DNA of 64,000 nt from Leucogyrophana mollusca (Eukaryota > Basidiomycota > Agaricomycetes > Boletales), in contig MU266476.1 of assembly GCA_021014945.1 (NCBI GenBank), positions 1 to 64,000 on the forward strand, read 5' to 3'. Both the position numbers and the translations under genes were made by a program. Positions within the stretch are counted from its first letter, which is position 1. Every line of letters begins with the position of its first letter. Below, piece by piece: positions 12,105 through 24,500 of the stretch. Below the pieces are notes generated by a model. That model was given only the letters and a program-made list of their open reading frames with translations. It was not told where the DNA came from and made no database searches.

Positions 12105-12742
12105 ATGGCTGCTGAACCCACTGTTGAGCCCACCGTCGAGGAGCCGGTAGCGGAGGGCGAGGAGGCGCTGGACGAGGGCGAGGAGAGCGACGTTTATGAG
12201 ATAGAGGTCCGTCTGCCGTCCCTATTCGTCTCCACGTATCTTCCGTCCCCTCTCTTCCCCACCCTCCCACCGCACAAGTATCAAGCTGACGGTATCTGTG
12301 TTTATCATCTTGTTACCAGGGCGACGACGAGGAACACGGAGACTCATTCGAGCCCGACGAAGAGGAAGACGAGGAAGAGGCAGAAGAGCCGTCGCAGAAA
12401 CCGGCCGGGCCAGGCTTAACCGCACTGCTTCTTGGTGGGGTGAGTTTCTTCCCTCCTCCAATTACTCCCCTCTACCTATTATCCTCCAACCACATCCTCA
12501 CCACCTTCCACCCCTAGCAATCAGGCCCAATAGTCGAAGAGGAAGAAGACTCTGAGGACGAATACTCCGACTACCAAGACGACGGCGAGCCCGGCTCGTC
12601 CGAAAACCCAATCGACCTCTCCTCCTCCGTCACCTCCTCAGTCGCAGGCGCGAAGCGCGGTGCGGAGGAGCTGAGTGACGACGGGGACGTAGAGGAGGTC
12701 GACGAGGAGGGGGAAAGCGCTGCGAAGAAGGCGAGGGTATAA
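12105..12742 (+). CDS. small highly acidic protein (hypothetical)
   Basis: Three exons (12105-12206, 12320-12439, 12518-12742) splice in phase to 148 residues. The first donor is a non-standard GTCCGT; the second is GTGAGT. The product is dominated by Glu and Asp, with one short uncharged stretch GPGLTALLLGG in the middle and a C-terminus KRGAEELSDDGDVEEV followed by AAKKARV, which resembles a nuclear localisation signal. Its size, extreme acidity and basic end resemble small nuclear histone-chaperone-like proteins, but no diagnostic motif such as the CHZ1 core is visible, so I leave the function open. Confidence 0.7.
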
Positions 12743-13105
12743 ATTTCAATCGCCCACAATGGAACCTGGGTCAATGAGAGAAGGAGAGGGAGTCTAACTC
12801 TATCTGATCCCTTATTCATTTATTCGCTGTTGTACAATGTGTCGTCATCATGCTGTGTTATCGTGTTCTCTAGACTGAGTTATGTACTATGCTTATTTGT
12901 ATGTAGGGTATTGAATGAAGGGCGGAGACTGGACATTTTATGGATGTGTGTGCTGCAGTATCTGAGCCTCTATCTTCCGGTGCTAAGAGAATGATACAAT
13001 ATGACTTTGAGAATGCTGAGGGTCATGCGGTCCTGGTAGTACAGACATTCGATGCTTTCGTGCTTCATGATCTTGGTTCAGTGCGTGGCTTCGTCAACTC
13101 AATGC
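12743..13105. other. 3' intergenic between convergent genes
   Basis: Contains the 3' end of the acidic-protein gene (+) and of the PNPOx-like gene (-). Nothing coding was seen. Confidence 0.5.
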
Positions 13106-13873
13106 TCATGGCACGACGATCTGCTCCGCCCATCCTTCCCCCTCTCCCTTCCACACAAACCTTGTCCTCCTTTGCGGCACACTCCCAAGCTCCACATAAT
13201 CCACCTCTGTCGGCTCGATAATCACCAGCGCAAAGTTTCCCAGCGCCGTCTGCACATTCCTCTTATCCGACTCCGACTCCGCCTCGCTGAGCCTCGGGAC
13301 CGTCTCCGGCCACTCCTTCGCGTCGTCGTAGCTCGCCAGGGGCGTCCCAGGCGTAGGACGGCACCACGAAGCGCGCATGTGTCCGCTGAGGCTGTCGAAC
13401 ACCGCACGGCGCTTCGCCTCCCAGTCATAATCCGCCCCCATGACCGTGGCCTCGACTTTGGGACCGCGTTCTTCGGTCGGGGAAGGGACGAGCGCAGCGC
13501 GCCCCGTGACGCGGAACTGCTCCTGGGTGCTCTCGGTCCAGAAAACGCCCTCGGCGCGGTCGTTCGCGCCGAGCTGGGCAACTTTGGGCGTGCGGATGTC
13601 GGTGGTGGTGAGGAGGAGGGGCAGTGCGGGTGATTTGGCGGAAGTGAGAAGTTCGCGGTGGATGCAGGAGCGGACGCGGGCCGTTGGGGGCGGGCCGGGG
13701 TCTATAGTTGCGAGCTGGAAGACTGTAATTGTTGGGAGTATCGGTATGATGGTTAGTAGGGGCTACCAATAGTATATCTTGGACGAACCTCCGCCTAGAT
13801 GCTTTGGCACCTTGGCTTCCTTCTCGAGGGCAGTGGATAGGGCGGTCAACCAGCGTGGTGCGGCGGGAGACAT
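13106..13873 (-). CDS. pyridoxamine 5'-phosphate oxidase-like FMN-binding protein
   Basis: Two exons (13873-13789 and 13722-13106) join in phase to 233 residues: MSPAAPRWLTALSTALEKEA, then after the intron FQLATIDP, PTARVRSCIHRELLT, LLLTTTDIRTPKVAQL, FWTESTQEQFRVTGRAALVP and a C-terminal barrel strand before VEYVELG-like VDYVELGS. The arrangement fits the Alr4036-type PNPOx-like family, a split-barrel fold that binds FMN. These proteins are not proven pyridoxamine-phosphate oxidases and most act on unknown substrates. The protein ends RFVWKGEGEGWAEQIVVP. Reading frame and splice sites are clean. The minus-strand gene is convergent with the acidic-protein gene. Confidence 0.8.
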
Positions 13874-15551
13874 GGTCGAGTTATCGGTCTAGGATCTGGA
13901 TCAAGTTCTTTTCAATTGTTGGCAACAATTTTGATTTTGGAAGCTGCTTGCTGGCTCGGAGATCGACTGTAGAGGAACGACCGTCTTCCTTCTATATGGT
14001 CTGCCTATGGCCCGAAAGACTAGATTGACCGTGACGACACGATGGGATTAGCCACAGCTGCCCCCGAAAACCTTGTCCAGCTCGTCCGAATGCGGTTTTT
14101 AATTCAATAAATGTGAATAATTCGAGAAATCGAAGAAAGCCAGAAAACATCACTGAATGGCGGCTCTGATGATTCTTTCACGGCCCCTTCGCACTTGTCT
14201 TTCAAGTGTACGCTTGACAGCTCCTTCCGATGTCAGTAGTCGACGAAGCTGCGCAAGAAGACGTTTGGATTGAAATGACGTCGAACCCATGGAGAACACA
14301 TTCTATGACAGATGAACTAGCGGCACGGAAGCGACATTGGGAGCAGCCGCAAGCCAGGAGAGTATATGCCCCACAGTCGAGATGATCGTCGAGCCGACTG
14401 ACCAACGGAGGCATGGGTCAAAGCACTACGAGGGCACTTCCCTCGAGTCTCACACCCACCCACCCGATCACTAGCACACCTTGAATATTCAGAACCTCCC
14501 CAGGCCTCTCCGATGTATTTACTCGTCACAAAAGATACGTAGTTGCCCTAGACGAGATTGGAATCGGAACCCTACTGGAGAAGGCGCCCATGCGGTCCAG
14601 CAGAGAAGGGTTCCGAATCGCAGCATAACTTGATAACACCATAGAGCGTGCTCAACGAAGATAACTGGTCGTGGTCGCGAAGCCAGCTCGGAGTCCAGAA
14701 TCCAGTTGACTTGAGCAATGAATTGGAGGTGTGGGCTCCGGTCAAGCGGCCACTGCTGCCAGCCGACAGCAACCACGCCAACAAAAAAAGTCATCAAAGT
14801 CGAGAAAGCACACACCCCCCTGCCCCAAACAATCCTCTCAGTCTCGACGCATGGTGAGCACCCTTCCCAATGTCATTTTATGTCGCAGCATCTTCATCGA
14901 GCTGCCAGCCTTCTGGAAGGACTTCCAGGGCACTCTGTTCGACATCGGAGCTGATTTCTTGAAGCCTCGTGGTTCTAGAGCAGATCCTGGGGAGCAGGCA
15001 TTGGTTATAAGTGTAAACGAGCAAGAAACTAGCAAGTAATGAATAGATGTGTGGGTTTTCTGAATTTCTTGAATTGTTTGTATTTTCTGAATTAAAAACT
15101 GGATTCGGACACGCTGGACAAGTTTTTCGGAAACAGCTGTAGGGATGTTCACATTACCGTTTTGCCTTATGGTAAATCTGACAACGCCCTCAGTAGGGGG
15201 CGACAACTACAGTACTTAGTGAGGTTTATCGATAGATGATGCGGCATACTGCCCACTGCCTCACAGTGCCTCATGGCATGGCTTGTACAGCATGGATAAA
15301 ATTGCACGCTCTTATAAAGAACGTCTGCTCTCATCAGCACCCCCCAGTGTTTGGTTCCAACCATCAAGGTGAGCAAATGTGTTCTATTTCGAAAAGCACT
15401 CTAATCTAGATCAGAGGTGCCTCCAGATTCTTGTCGTTTAACAACATAGTCACTCCGGATTTTTGAAAAACTCCCGCACGCAGTATGTGTCCTCGCAACG
15501 TCTTGAATACGTGATGTTGATGTCTTGTTGGCCAGGTGTAGTGCTGGTGCC
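13874..15551. other. intergenic, no gene supported
   Basis: About 1.7 kb with only short overlapping open frames (up to about 120 codons, in conflicting frames and strands) and no recognisable motif. A TATAAA sequence at 15313-15318 could belong to the promoter of the HET-domain gene downstream. Confidence 0.4.
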
Positions 15552-17426
15552 ATGTATCTTTTGAATACGTCCACCCTTCAGCTTGAAGAGCTCCGGCATT
15601 ATGTGCCCGCACGGTATCCTAACCTCGACTCGGAGCTCGAAGAGTCTCGACACGTGCCCCCGTATGCTATCCTGTCCCACGTTTGGGGCGAGGAAGAAGT
15701 GACCTTTCGCGACATCAACGAGCCCCATGCAGTGAATTTGCGTGGATATACGAAAATCGAGCACTGTTGCGCGCAAGCACGCGCGGATGGATACGAGTAC
15801 GTGTGGGTCGACACTTGTTGCATCGACAAAAGTAGCAGTGCGGAGCTTTCTGAAGCCATAAACTCGATGTATCGCTGGTACGCAGAGGCAGCAGTGTGCT
15901 ATGCATACCTGGAAGACGTATCGAGCGGCGAGGACCCAGCATGTAGGACGTCCCGGTTCCGGCGCAGCAAGTATTTTGAGAGGGGATGGACTTTACAAGA
16001 GGTAATAGCGCCCGAAAGGGTAGAATTCTTCGCGCGGAATTGGATCAAGATAGGCACCAAAAACAGCTTGGTCTCTGTCATTGCGAACATTACTGGCGTG
16101 GACAAGAGAATCTTGCTGCAAAAACTCTCGCTGGCAGATGTCAGTGTTGCAAAGAAGATGTCCTGGGCGGCGCAGAGACGAACGACGAGAGTAGAAGACA
16201 GGGCGTACTCGTTGATGGGGATTTTCGGAATTCACATGCCGCTACTCTATGGAGAAGGAGAGAATGCATTTATCAGGCTCCAGCACGAAATCATGAGGAC
16301 GTCGAACGACCAGAGTATATTCGCCTGGGGATACTACCATTCGAGTTCGCAAGGGTTCTTATTTGCTTCTTCGCCCTCTGACTTCTATGGTTCCGGCAAG
16401 GTCGACCGAATCCTACCGAACGATTACTCGGACCTCTTTGCATCATCGTCATCCAAGGACACAGCATACAAGTCCCAGTTTTCCATCACCAACAGCGGCA
16501 TCCAAATTACCCTGGCCGTCGAAGAAAGTTCTTCCGGGTATAGGGCAGCGCTTTCCTGCGCAGACAACTTGCTCGTGGAAAGCGGTTTCGTCTGGATCGC
16601 CCTCGTTTTAGGCCGGGACGGTCTATATCGAAGGACTGGAATAGGTTGTGCGACAAAAGGAGAGCTTCTTGACGGTTATCTATTCAAGGACATCATTATC
16701 GCCCATGATCAGCGGAAGCACCAAATAATTCGGCCTGGCCCATCAATACCTGAGGGGCCGTACACATTCACTCAAGTTGACATTGAGTCCGCCATTCGAA
16801 AGAGATTTGTGCTTTGCAGCCTGCCGAGTTCCTTAACACCACTCACCAATGAAAAGCACAGTTTCTACTGGAGACAAGCCCTTACAGGCGACGAATGTAT
16901 CATGGTGTTCCAAAATGAGGTCTCAGGTGAAGGATTCGTGGTGACCATAGGGGGGTGGAAGGATTCACTTTGCGTCCATGTAGCCAAATTCCACGGCGTG
17001 GAGGGTATGGACAATGCCTCCTCATCCCTCTCCTCCGTCGACGCCGGCTATGCTCGCCCACAGCACACTTTGGCGGATGGGTCTCGTGGTTGCGAGAGCA
17101 TCCCTGATTGGGCCGGGCTACCTTTGCTGTCTGGGGAGAGGGTGACAGTGACCAGTCGGTCGGATGGTACCGCGACCTGGTCAACGCGCGTGGTCATAAC
17201 TGTCGTCGTGGATCGCCCCCAATGTGCACGGGTGGTGTGTCCGTGAGTACCCTTCCTACCACCTATGTTGATCGGTGTCATAACGATCTGTGCAATTAGA
17301 CCTCCAAAGGCACCAGTTATCCCCGGGTCCGCCGGGTGTCTCGAGGTGGAACTGCCTGTTTGTGCCTCGTTCTTGCCATCAATTCCCAACGCTCAATACT
17401 CAGGTTGGATCCATCGGAGAGGGTGA
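15552..17426 (+). CDS. HET-domain (heterokaryon incompatibility) protein
   Basis: The start was placed at ATG 15552 because MYLLNTSTLQLEEL is the usual beginning of basidiomycete HET proteins; an upstream alternative at 15525 lacks support. The HET domain fills the first 250 residues: YAILSHVWGEEEVTF, then a conserved block ending WVDTCCID, MYRWYAEAAVCYAYLEDV, RGWTLQEVIAP and AYSLMGIFGIHMPLLYGEGE. The C-terminal half is a low-conservation region. Exon 1 appears to run to 17242, where a GTGAGT donor overlaps the in-frame TGA. A second exon from 17300 joins in phase as PPKAPVIP and ends at TGA 17424-17426, for 605 residues in all. Known HET proteins trigger cell death on fusion of incompatible hyphae, but most basidiomycete members have no proven allorecognition role. 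Nothing resembling a partner gene such as a NACHT or prion-like protein lies next to it. Confidence 0.85.
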
Positions 17427-17659
17427 GTGCAGCTGACCTCACGAGGCACCCGTGGCTCAACGTGTTAACATGCTGAAAAGATAATAACTCCTGACCGGCA
17501 CCATAGATAACATCTACCTTTGAGCTTGGCATATATGTGTAGCGATAATACGGTGAGATTCTTGGCTGGCGCTTTTCGACTCATACGCTGAATACCTCTA
17601 AGTACTATACTAGTACTCTCTCGACACGCGGTCGTTTCATTCAAATCATTACAGCTAAA

Positions 17660-18201
17660 TTACATGGCAACATCTTGCCTCCGGTCTTCATTCCGCGACA
17701 TCACAGCACCTCCAGCAAGGAACGCCCGCCTCTTTCGGTACAGTTTGTACCACAGGCCTTGACCGATTGATTTGATTCCTGTTTGGATGCCTGACGACAA
17801 GAATGGCTGGCGGACTGGATGAAACACGGGGCAACCAAAGACTGATAGAGCTCTGAAGCACGTTGGTGGGCGGTAATTAGGGGGTAATCCGAGTCTGATC
17901 TCGACCCCGAGAACGATCGTGCACACTGCCGACACCAGTGGTACCGTCAGGCTACGAACTCCACCCGAGTTATTACTTACCGCATAGTCGAGCGTGGCCC
18001 TGCCCTTCCCAGTATAACAAATGCTACACAAACTTTTCGGCTTCCAAAATGCGATTCGTTAATCATGTCAATCAGTCGACGTAGACTCGGATGATGGATC
18101 TGAGACGTGACGACTGGTCTTGTCCTGACTTTTCTTCCATACTCGGTGGTCAAGAAGGGCGTGGTTGCGTATGGACGGCGACCAGTGCCGCGGTGGGTCA
18201 T
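17660..18201 (-). CDS. uncertain two-exon hypothetical protein
   Basis: An ATG at 18201 opens a frame of 74 codons that runs past a GTAAGT donor (after ATGCG, near 17980). Splicing to an acceptor near 17853 would continue in phase to a TAA at 17660 with a Lys/Arg-rich end (LWYKLYRKRRAFLAGG). No family is recognised and both parts could be chance. The flanking stretches 17427-17659 and 18202-18545 show nothing coding. Confidence 0.25.
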
Positions 18202-18545
18202 GTTACTGTGGAGATTGGATCAATCATCACAACAAATCGAAGACGCCGGGCGCAGACACCCAGCTATACATAACGTTGGCCTATAGAAGGCCACAGCCAG
18301 GCTAATAGCTATAGCTACTCACCAAGAACGAGTTATCTGATAGATATAGAACTTTATTATTGTGTGGGAGGAACAACTTACTGAGTTACGGCCCATAAGT
18401 GCCTTTTGCCTCATGTTTCGTACCGTTGCCGCATAGCTTGGTCTCGACCTTCATCATTTCCCCTGCCAGGTAAAAGGTCTTATTGAACCGAACTAGCACT
18501 CTTTCTGTGCTTGCTTTCGCTCCTTATCTTTGTCGTCCAAGCATA

Positions 18546-21136
18546 ATGCCTCGCGAAAACAGCTTCAGCGACTCAGAAGGGCGTTCTCTGACACCAGACC
18601 TCGACGAGGACGAGTTCCTACGCCCAGTCTCGCCAGGCGAAGCCGCACCAGCCGTTGTGCGTGAGCCAGACGAAGCCAGCGTCAGAGCCGTCTCCCCACG
18701 ACCTCAATCAGAACCTCTTCCTCCAACGACCACGAGCTCTGAGAAACCTCGCATCTCCCAGTCCCGGTCCCAGCCAACCCGTCCGACGATGTATTCCCCA
18801 AAAGAGCGCTTCCGTTCCTCTGTCAAAAAGGTCATCCAGATGCACCGCACCTCCATTGCCCTCTCCCGCACCCGCGTCGGTGCCGAGCCCGGTGTCGACC
18901 CTCGCCGCCAATCTGCGTACGTGCAGTACGGGCACCTCCGTCAGAACTCTGTCATAGAGCTCACGGACTACTCCACCCTGCGCACTTCCTTTGGCCGCAT
19001 GACTAACCGCGAGTTCGTCGACCTGCTGAACGATCCCAGTGCTGGGCAAAGGGATTCGTGGGTCAAGGTGCGGTGGATCAACATTTGTGGGATAAGCTGG
19101 GACGTGATCAGTGCCCTCGCGATAAAATACGGTAAGCATACGCCTATTATACATGAACACGGCGTGCGTGCTAAGCTCGTGTGTCATCACGCAAAGACCT
19201 CCACCCCCTCGCACTTGAGGACGTCCTCCACAACCGCGGTCACTCCCGCTCCAAAACGGACTACTACCTCCGCCACCTCTTCATCCGCGTCCTCTGCCAC
19301 ACCCTCGGCGACTCCGACGACGACCGGTTTTCCAAGTTTATCCCAGAGGACAGCAGCGATCAGCGCTCTAACACGCGCGCCACCTCCCCCGGGCCGATGA
19401 CGTCAATGGACTACAAGCGCTCGAAAACGCTGAGCGAAAGCGACCTGCAGAGCAGCGAATGGGAGGACAGGACGGTGTTTGGGTCCTCGCCGGGGACGTG
19501 GGCCGGACGCAAGGGCCGGGGCTCGAGGAGGGGTGGTATCGTAAAGCATCGGGGATTTGGGGACATCGAGGCGCCAACTCCTCTCGCGGAGAAGACGCCG
19601 TTTGGGCCCGTTCCACGAAAGGAGTCTGCTGTACGTACTCATACTATGCGTCCCTTCGTCTTGTTGCTTGCTCACACTCCGCATGCACACAGGCCCGCCG
19701 GCGACGCGAGAAGGCCCAAGCGAGCCTTGAGGAGCTCAAGAAGGAGGGGCGGGTGCATGTCAAGATTCAGCCCATGTCGATCTTCCTCCTCCGAGATGGC
19801 ATGTCTTCGTCTGCGTGACACTGCAGCTAGCATACTAATTCGTTTCGCTTCTGGGTGTAAATAGGCACCGTCATCTCTATCCTCCCGCAGGACTGCGTCG
19901 ACTTCGCGGCACCCATTATGGCGCGGCTGCGCCAGAAAGATACAGGCTTGCGCGCTTCAGCGGATTCATCGATGCTCGTACAGAGTCTGCTTGATCTCGG
20001 TAGGTCTCACTGTATACATGGCTTTACGACAGGATGAGCTGATCGGATAATATTGCACTCGTAGTCGTTGATTCAGCGATGGAAGTCGTCGATGCATACC
20101 ACGACAAAGTCCTCGAGCTCGAGCACAGTGTGCTCCTGAAGCCGAACATGAAGGTCGTCCAGCAGCGTACGTACCCCGTATCTCCCCCTTCGTTGTCTCC
20201 GCCCTTATCATCTCGCCTTCACGGCAGTACACATTGTGTCCGGCGACCTCACGCTGCACAAACGCACCCTCGAGCCGCTCAAGACCGTCATCTACGGGCT
20301 AAGGCGATACGACGTCGACCGGTGCGCCGCGCTCATCGACCCGCTCACCTCGTCTGGGAAGCCGGCGCTCGTCGAGGGGTTCATGAGTCATAAAAGCAAG
20401 ATTTACTTGGTGCGTGTCGCGGCGTCCCCGCGGGTGACGATTAGTAATTCATGATGCACGCATATATAGGCTGATGTGCACGATCATATGGATTATATAC
20501 TGACGAGTCTTGATATGTTTGCGGGCATCGCAGAGAACTTGATCAATTTCACATTTAATGTACGTCGTGCCAGGTTCGCTGTTCATTGCTGGCCTGACGT
20601 GGAATGAAATCTAGGTAAAATCATACGAGATGAACGAGGTTATGTGAGCTGGCCTTTTCACTGGATGTGCTAAGTACTGTATGATATTGACATTTTCACC
20701 CGGATACCGATAGGCGACGCCTGACGCTGGCGACTATCATCTTCTTGCCGCTGACCCTCCTAACCGGATACTTCGTGCGTGCTCCACCACGTCCCAAAAG
20801 CAAACTTGCACACTGACCATCCGCTTCGCCAGGGAATGAACTTTGACTACATGTGGGCCATCAACCACGGACACACCGATCTCGTGTACGTCCTTACCCC
20901 TCTTCTCTCCACACGGCACCTTTCTGAGTTTTGTGCAGTTTCTGGGTGATCGCTCTGCCTGTCATGGCTATCGTTGTCCCCATCTTCACGCTCCCCGATA
21001 TCCGGCGGATAATACACTACATGATGAAACGCTTTGCTTCGAAGCAGAGGGTGAAGGTGCGTCCCTGAGTCACCTACCACGCGCGGAGTTCGATTGACGA
21101 GGGTATATGGTACTGTAGACCCTCAAGCAGGAGTAA
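18546..21136 (+). CDS. CorA/Alr-type Mg2+ transporter
   Basis: Twelve exons splice in phase to 637 residues. The start MPRENSFSDSEG at 18546 was preferred to an upstream ATG at 18483 because the preceding residues are atypical. A Ser/Pro-rich cytosolic N-terminus of about 130 residues leads to the CorA-like core: WINICGISWDVISALA, HPLALEDVLHNRGHSRSKTD, LRHLFIRVL, TVISILPQ, LVVDSAMEVVDAYHDKV, VSGDLTLHKRTLEPLK, then the two C-terminal membrane helices TIIFLPLTLLTGYF and FWVIALPVMAIVVPIFTL. The selectivity motif GMN (GYFGMNF) sits between them as expected for Alr1/Mnr2-type magnesium channels of plasma or vacuolar membrane. The third intron (19799-19864) can only keep frame as a GC-AG intron. 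The last exon encodes TLKQE. All twelve junctions agree with phase. Confidence 0.9.
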
Positions 21137-21512
21137 CTACGGTGGACGAGCGCCACGACCCCCCGCCACACTCGTTTTCTCTCGTTTTCTTTTGTTGTTC
21201 AAGCTGTGCATATACCCATTGTCGTACTGCCCACGTCTCATCGTGCTGCCCTACTAATTACATAGAATCGTACATCCGTAGTTGTTATAGTCCTACACTC
21301 CTTGCCTTTCCTGCTGCCCCTCGCTGGTATTGTTACTCTGTATACTTACCCACTCGTTCAAGTATTTTCGTACCGCCTTCCGGAAGGACGAACTCCCGCT
21401 AGTATAGTAACACGCTGATTAGAATGCACTGTAACGTGGCATTTGGCCAAGAAATATATCTTAAGCTACATCCAAGGTGAGGGGATATCCCGAGTCCGTG
21501 CTCACAACTAAT
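21137..21512. other. 3' intergenic between convergent transporter genes
   Basis: AT-rich sequence between the stop of the Mg2+ transporter (+) and the stop of the ABC transporter (-). A 102-codon frame crossing it is low-complexity and not supported. Confidence 0.5.
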
Positions 21513-24500
21513 TTAAGTCAAATAAATCCTACCAAGTCTGAATCTACGTTTCCTCCCAGCACCGCTATCCTCTTCCAACACATTGTTCTCCCGAATCACC
21601 TTCAGGAAGACACTCTCCAAAGTCGCCTTCTCCACGGTATACTCCTGGAAATCGCCCTGGGAGGAGAGGATGTGGAACAGACGCGCGAGGGTCATTCCGT
21701 GGTCCGAGTCGTCTTGAACAGGGACCTCGAAGCGCGTGGCTACGTCGTCTGCGAGGCGAGCACCGGGGATGCGGCTCATGAGTGTTTGGGCTCGCGTGAC
21801 GTCCTCGCGCGTGGGGCAAGAGAAGTGGACTTGGTACGTGGCGTAGCGGGCAGCCAAGCTGTCCGTGGTTCCGATCGCTGGGTGCAGGACGTCAATGGGG
21901 GTATCGTGAGAGGAATTGAGCTGTACACATACCTAGCATCTGCTTGGAAATGATGCCGACTTTGTTGGCCAGGGCAGAGGCTTCCTCCATGGAGTCTGTA
22001 AGAGGCGATTTCGTGAGCCGTCATCGGTAGAATGGAGGTTACTGCTTACGAGTGGTGATCACGACAGCCTTTCCAACTGCCACGTTACGAAGGGTACCCC
22101 ACATTTCTCTCTTGATCTTCGCGTCTATTCCAGTGGAGAACTCATCGATGAGCACGACCGAGGGATTGCCTGTCATGCCATGCGATCAACGTCACAGCTC
22201 CTCACCTAACTCGATGAACGTACCAATGAGAGCGATCGCCAAGGACAGTTTGCGCTGGTTTCCTCCAGATAACTGACTCGCCAAACGGTCCGCGTACATA
22301 TGCAGTGAAGTGGCGTGCATGAGAGATCCGACGTTCTCGTTAAGCTCGTCACCACGATTCAAGCCTTTGAGACGCCCATAAACCATGAGATGCTCCCGGA
22401 CAGTTAGCTGAGAATCTATTGCTGTGAACTGGGGGCAGACTCCGAGAGAAAGCCGAGCGTTTCTGGGACTGGTGACGACCGAAATGCCCTTGATGAGGAC
22501 GTCGCCGAGGTCCGGCACGATGTCGCCACCTGTACACTTGGGTGAGTAGACGCAGATGGATACATTCAGGGCGATACGTACGTATCATGTTGAACGTTGT
22601 AGTCTTGCCAGCGCCGTTGGGACCCAGCATCGCAAAGATAGTGTCCCGAGAAACACCAAACGACACATCGTCAACGACTCTGTTGCCATCGAAGGCCTTT
22701 GTAATATGGAGGAGACGCAGAGCATCGCTTGACACAGACACAGCTCGCGCTTCCTCGGCGACGTCTCTCCTGGTAGCTTCGAAGGATGCCTGTTTCTCTT
22801 CCATCTGCAGTTGCTGCTTGCGCGTCTTAAGGAACCGTCGTGGCACGAGGGACCCTGAGTCGACCCAGACGAGAATCCCTAGCAGAACAAAGCCATAAAC
22901 GAAGAGGTACAGAATTGGTCCGCCATATCTCATGATGACACCGAGAGAAGATGTCGTCACAGGGGTTGACCCATCGCAGAGCAGCGAGAAAAGGTTGACC
23001 GATATGAAGGCCGTGCGCATCTATATTTCTTTGAATTCAGTTTTCTATATGGCACCGAGTAAAGAGGGAAACTTACGACACTAGCCACCGGCGATAGAAC
23101 AGACAATGTGAAATCTGATATGATCACCTGTTAGACCGATGGGCTTTGGAGGGACTACATGGACTAACGAATGATTGTGATGATGTTATTTGCTTGAGAG
23201 GTTTTTGCGTATGTCAGAGTCAAAAGATAACCCGCTAGATAAAGCTGTTGGATGCACGTTGTAGTGAACACTCGAAGAGAAGATTAGGGGACTCACAATG
23301 TACATGACGATCTGGTACCCTGCGACGGCAGCGAAAGCCGCCAGAGGAGATGCCATGAATAACGATACGCAATACGCGAACAACGCCCCAACAATGCCGT
23401 ATTGGACCAGAATGAACCACTTCAACAGGAAGTCAGCACTCGCGTAGCAGACAGGAGATTGATACGCACGACGAAGCCAAGGCCGTGGAACTGATTTGTC
23501 GTAGTCGCAAAGATTATAACAATGATCGTCGCCAGAGTGACCGAAAATATCGAATCGAACAGCAGATGACCGAGCCACAGTCCGATGGGATCTGATAGTC
23601 CATTCGATAGTTGCATAGCTTGAACAGCAGAGCGCCTCTCTCTTGATACGTAAAGCGAGAAGAACGCGGGGAAAACAGCCTAGACAGTACATGGTGAACA
23701 TGGATTGAGACAAATAGAGCATCAGTTAATGCTCACCATCGCCGCCCCGAAGAATGCAATCCATTTCAAATCCACTAGCGTTCCTTCAGCCACGGGAGGG
23801 AAGCTGGCGTAATTTGCCATGATGATGTTAGGGGTGCCTGCGGTGTCGCCCGATGCATTCAGAGCACGGTTGTACAATATGTTCGTCGCCAGGTTCATCA
23901 TCGATGGACCCATCAACCCCGGAGGACTTGCCTCCCATGCGACCAGTGAGTTGCCAGTCGTTGTGTCAATGGAGATGCCTCCGTTTGTAATATTGAGGTA
24001 ATTTTGCTGAATGGTCTCGACAAACGTCGCATTGTTGGCTACGTTCTTGGTGAGCAAAAACATCGCAGTGGATCCAAGGGTGGTTGTGATATCTGGTGGG
24101 GACGTCAAGATGTCGGATTCGGGACCGAACGCGAGCAACATGAGAGGCGAGTCTGGCAGATAAAGCGGGATGACCGTTTCGTTCTTGAATTGTAGCGTGC
24201 AAGTCGCTGGCTGACCCGAGAGGTAGAACAACGGGATGCATGCTCCACATACGGCAATGAGCACAACCAGAAGGGGGGTCAACCAGCTGCGGCGGGCGAC
24301 AAGTGCCCGCTTGTGGAAGATAGTAAGAGCCTGGCTGAACGGAGATCTGGGACGACCATCAGTCAGGTTGAGAACCACGGGGACCGCAGAAGTCGGCCGG
24401 CCATCGACAAGATCTGGGACTGTTGGTTCTGACATGATATCAGAAGACGAGATGGACTTCTCTCCGTCCGGCGTGGCATTCTGATTTTCGCGTGCCATCA

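Noticed and set aside
12004..12270. Arg/Pro-rich minus-strand frame
   Set aside because: It is antisense to the GC-rich start of the acidic-protein gene and has no support of its own.
21477..21953. 158-codon plus-strand frame
   Set aside because: It is antisense to the last exons of the ABC transporter, whose protein motifs are clear.
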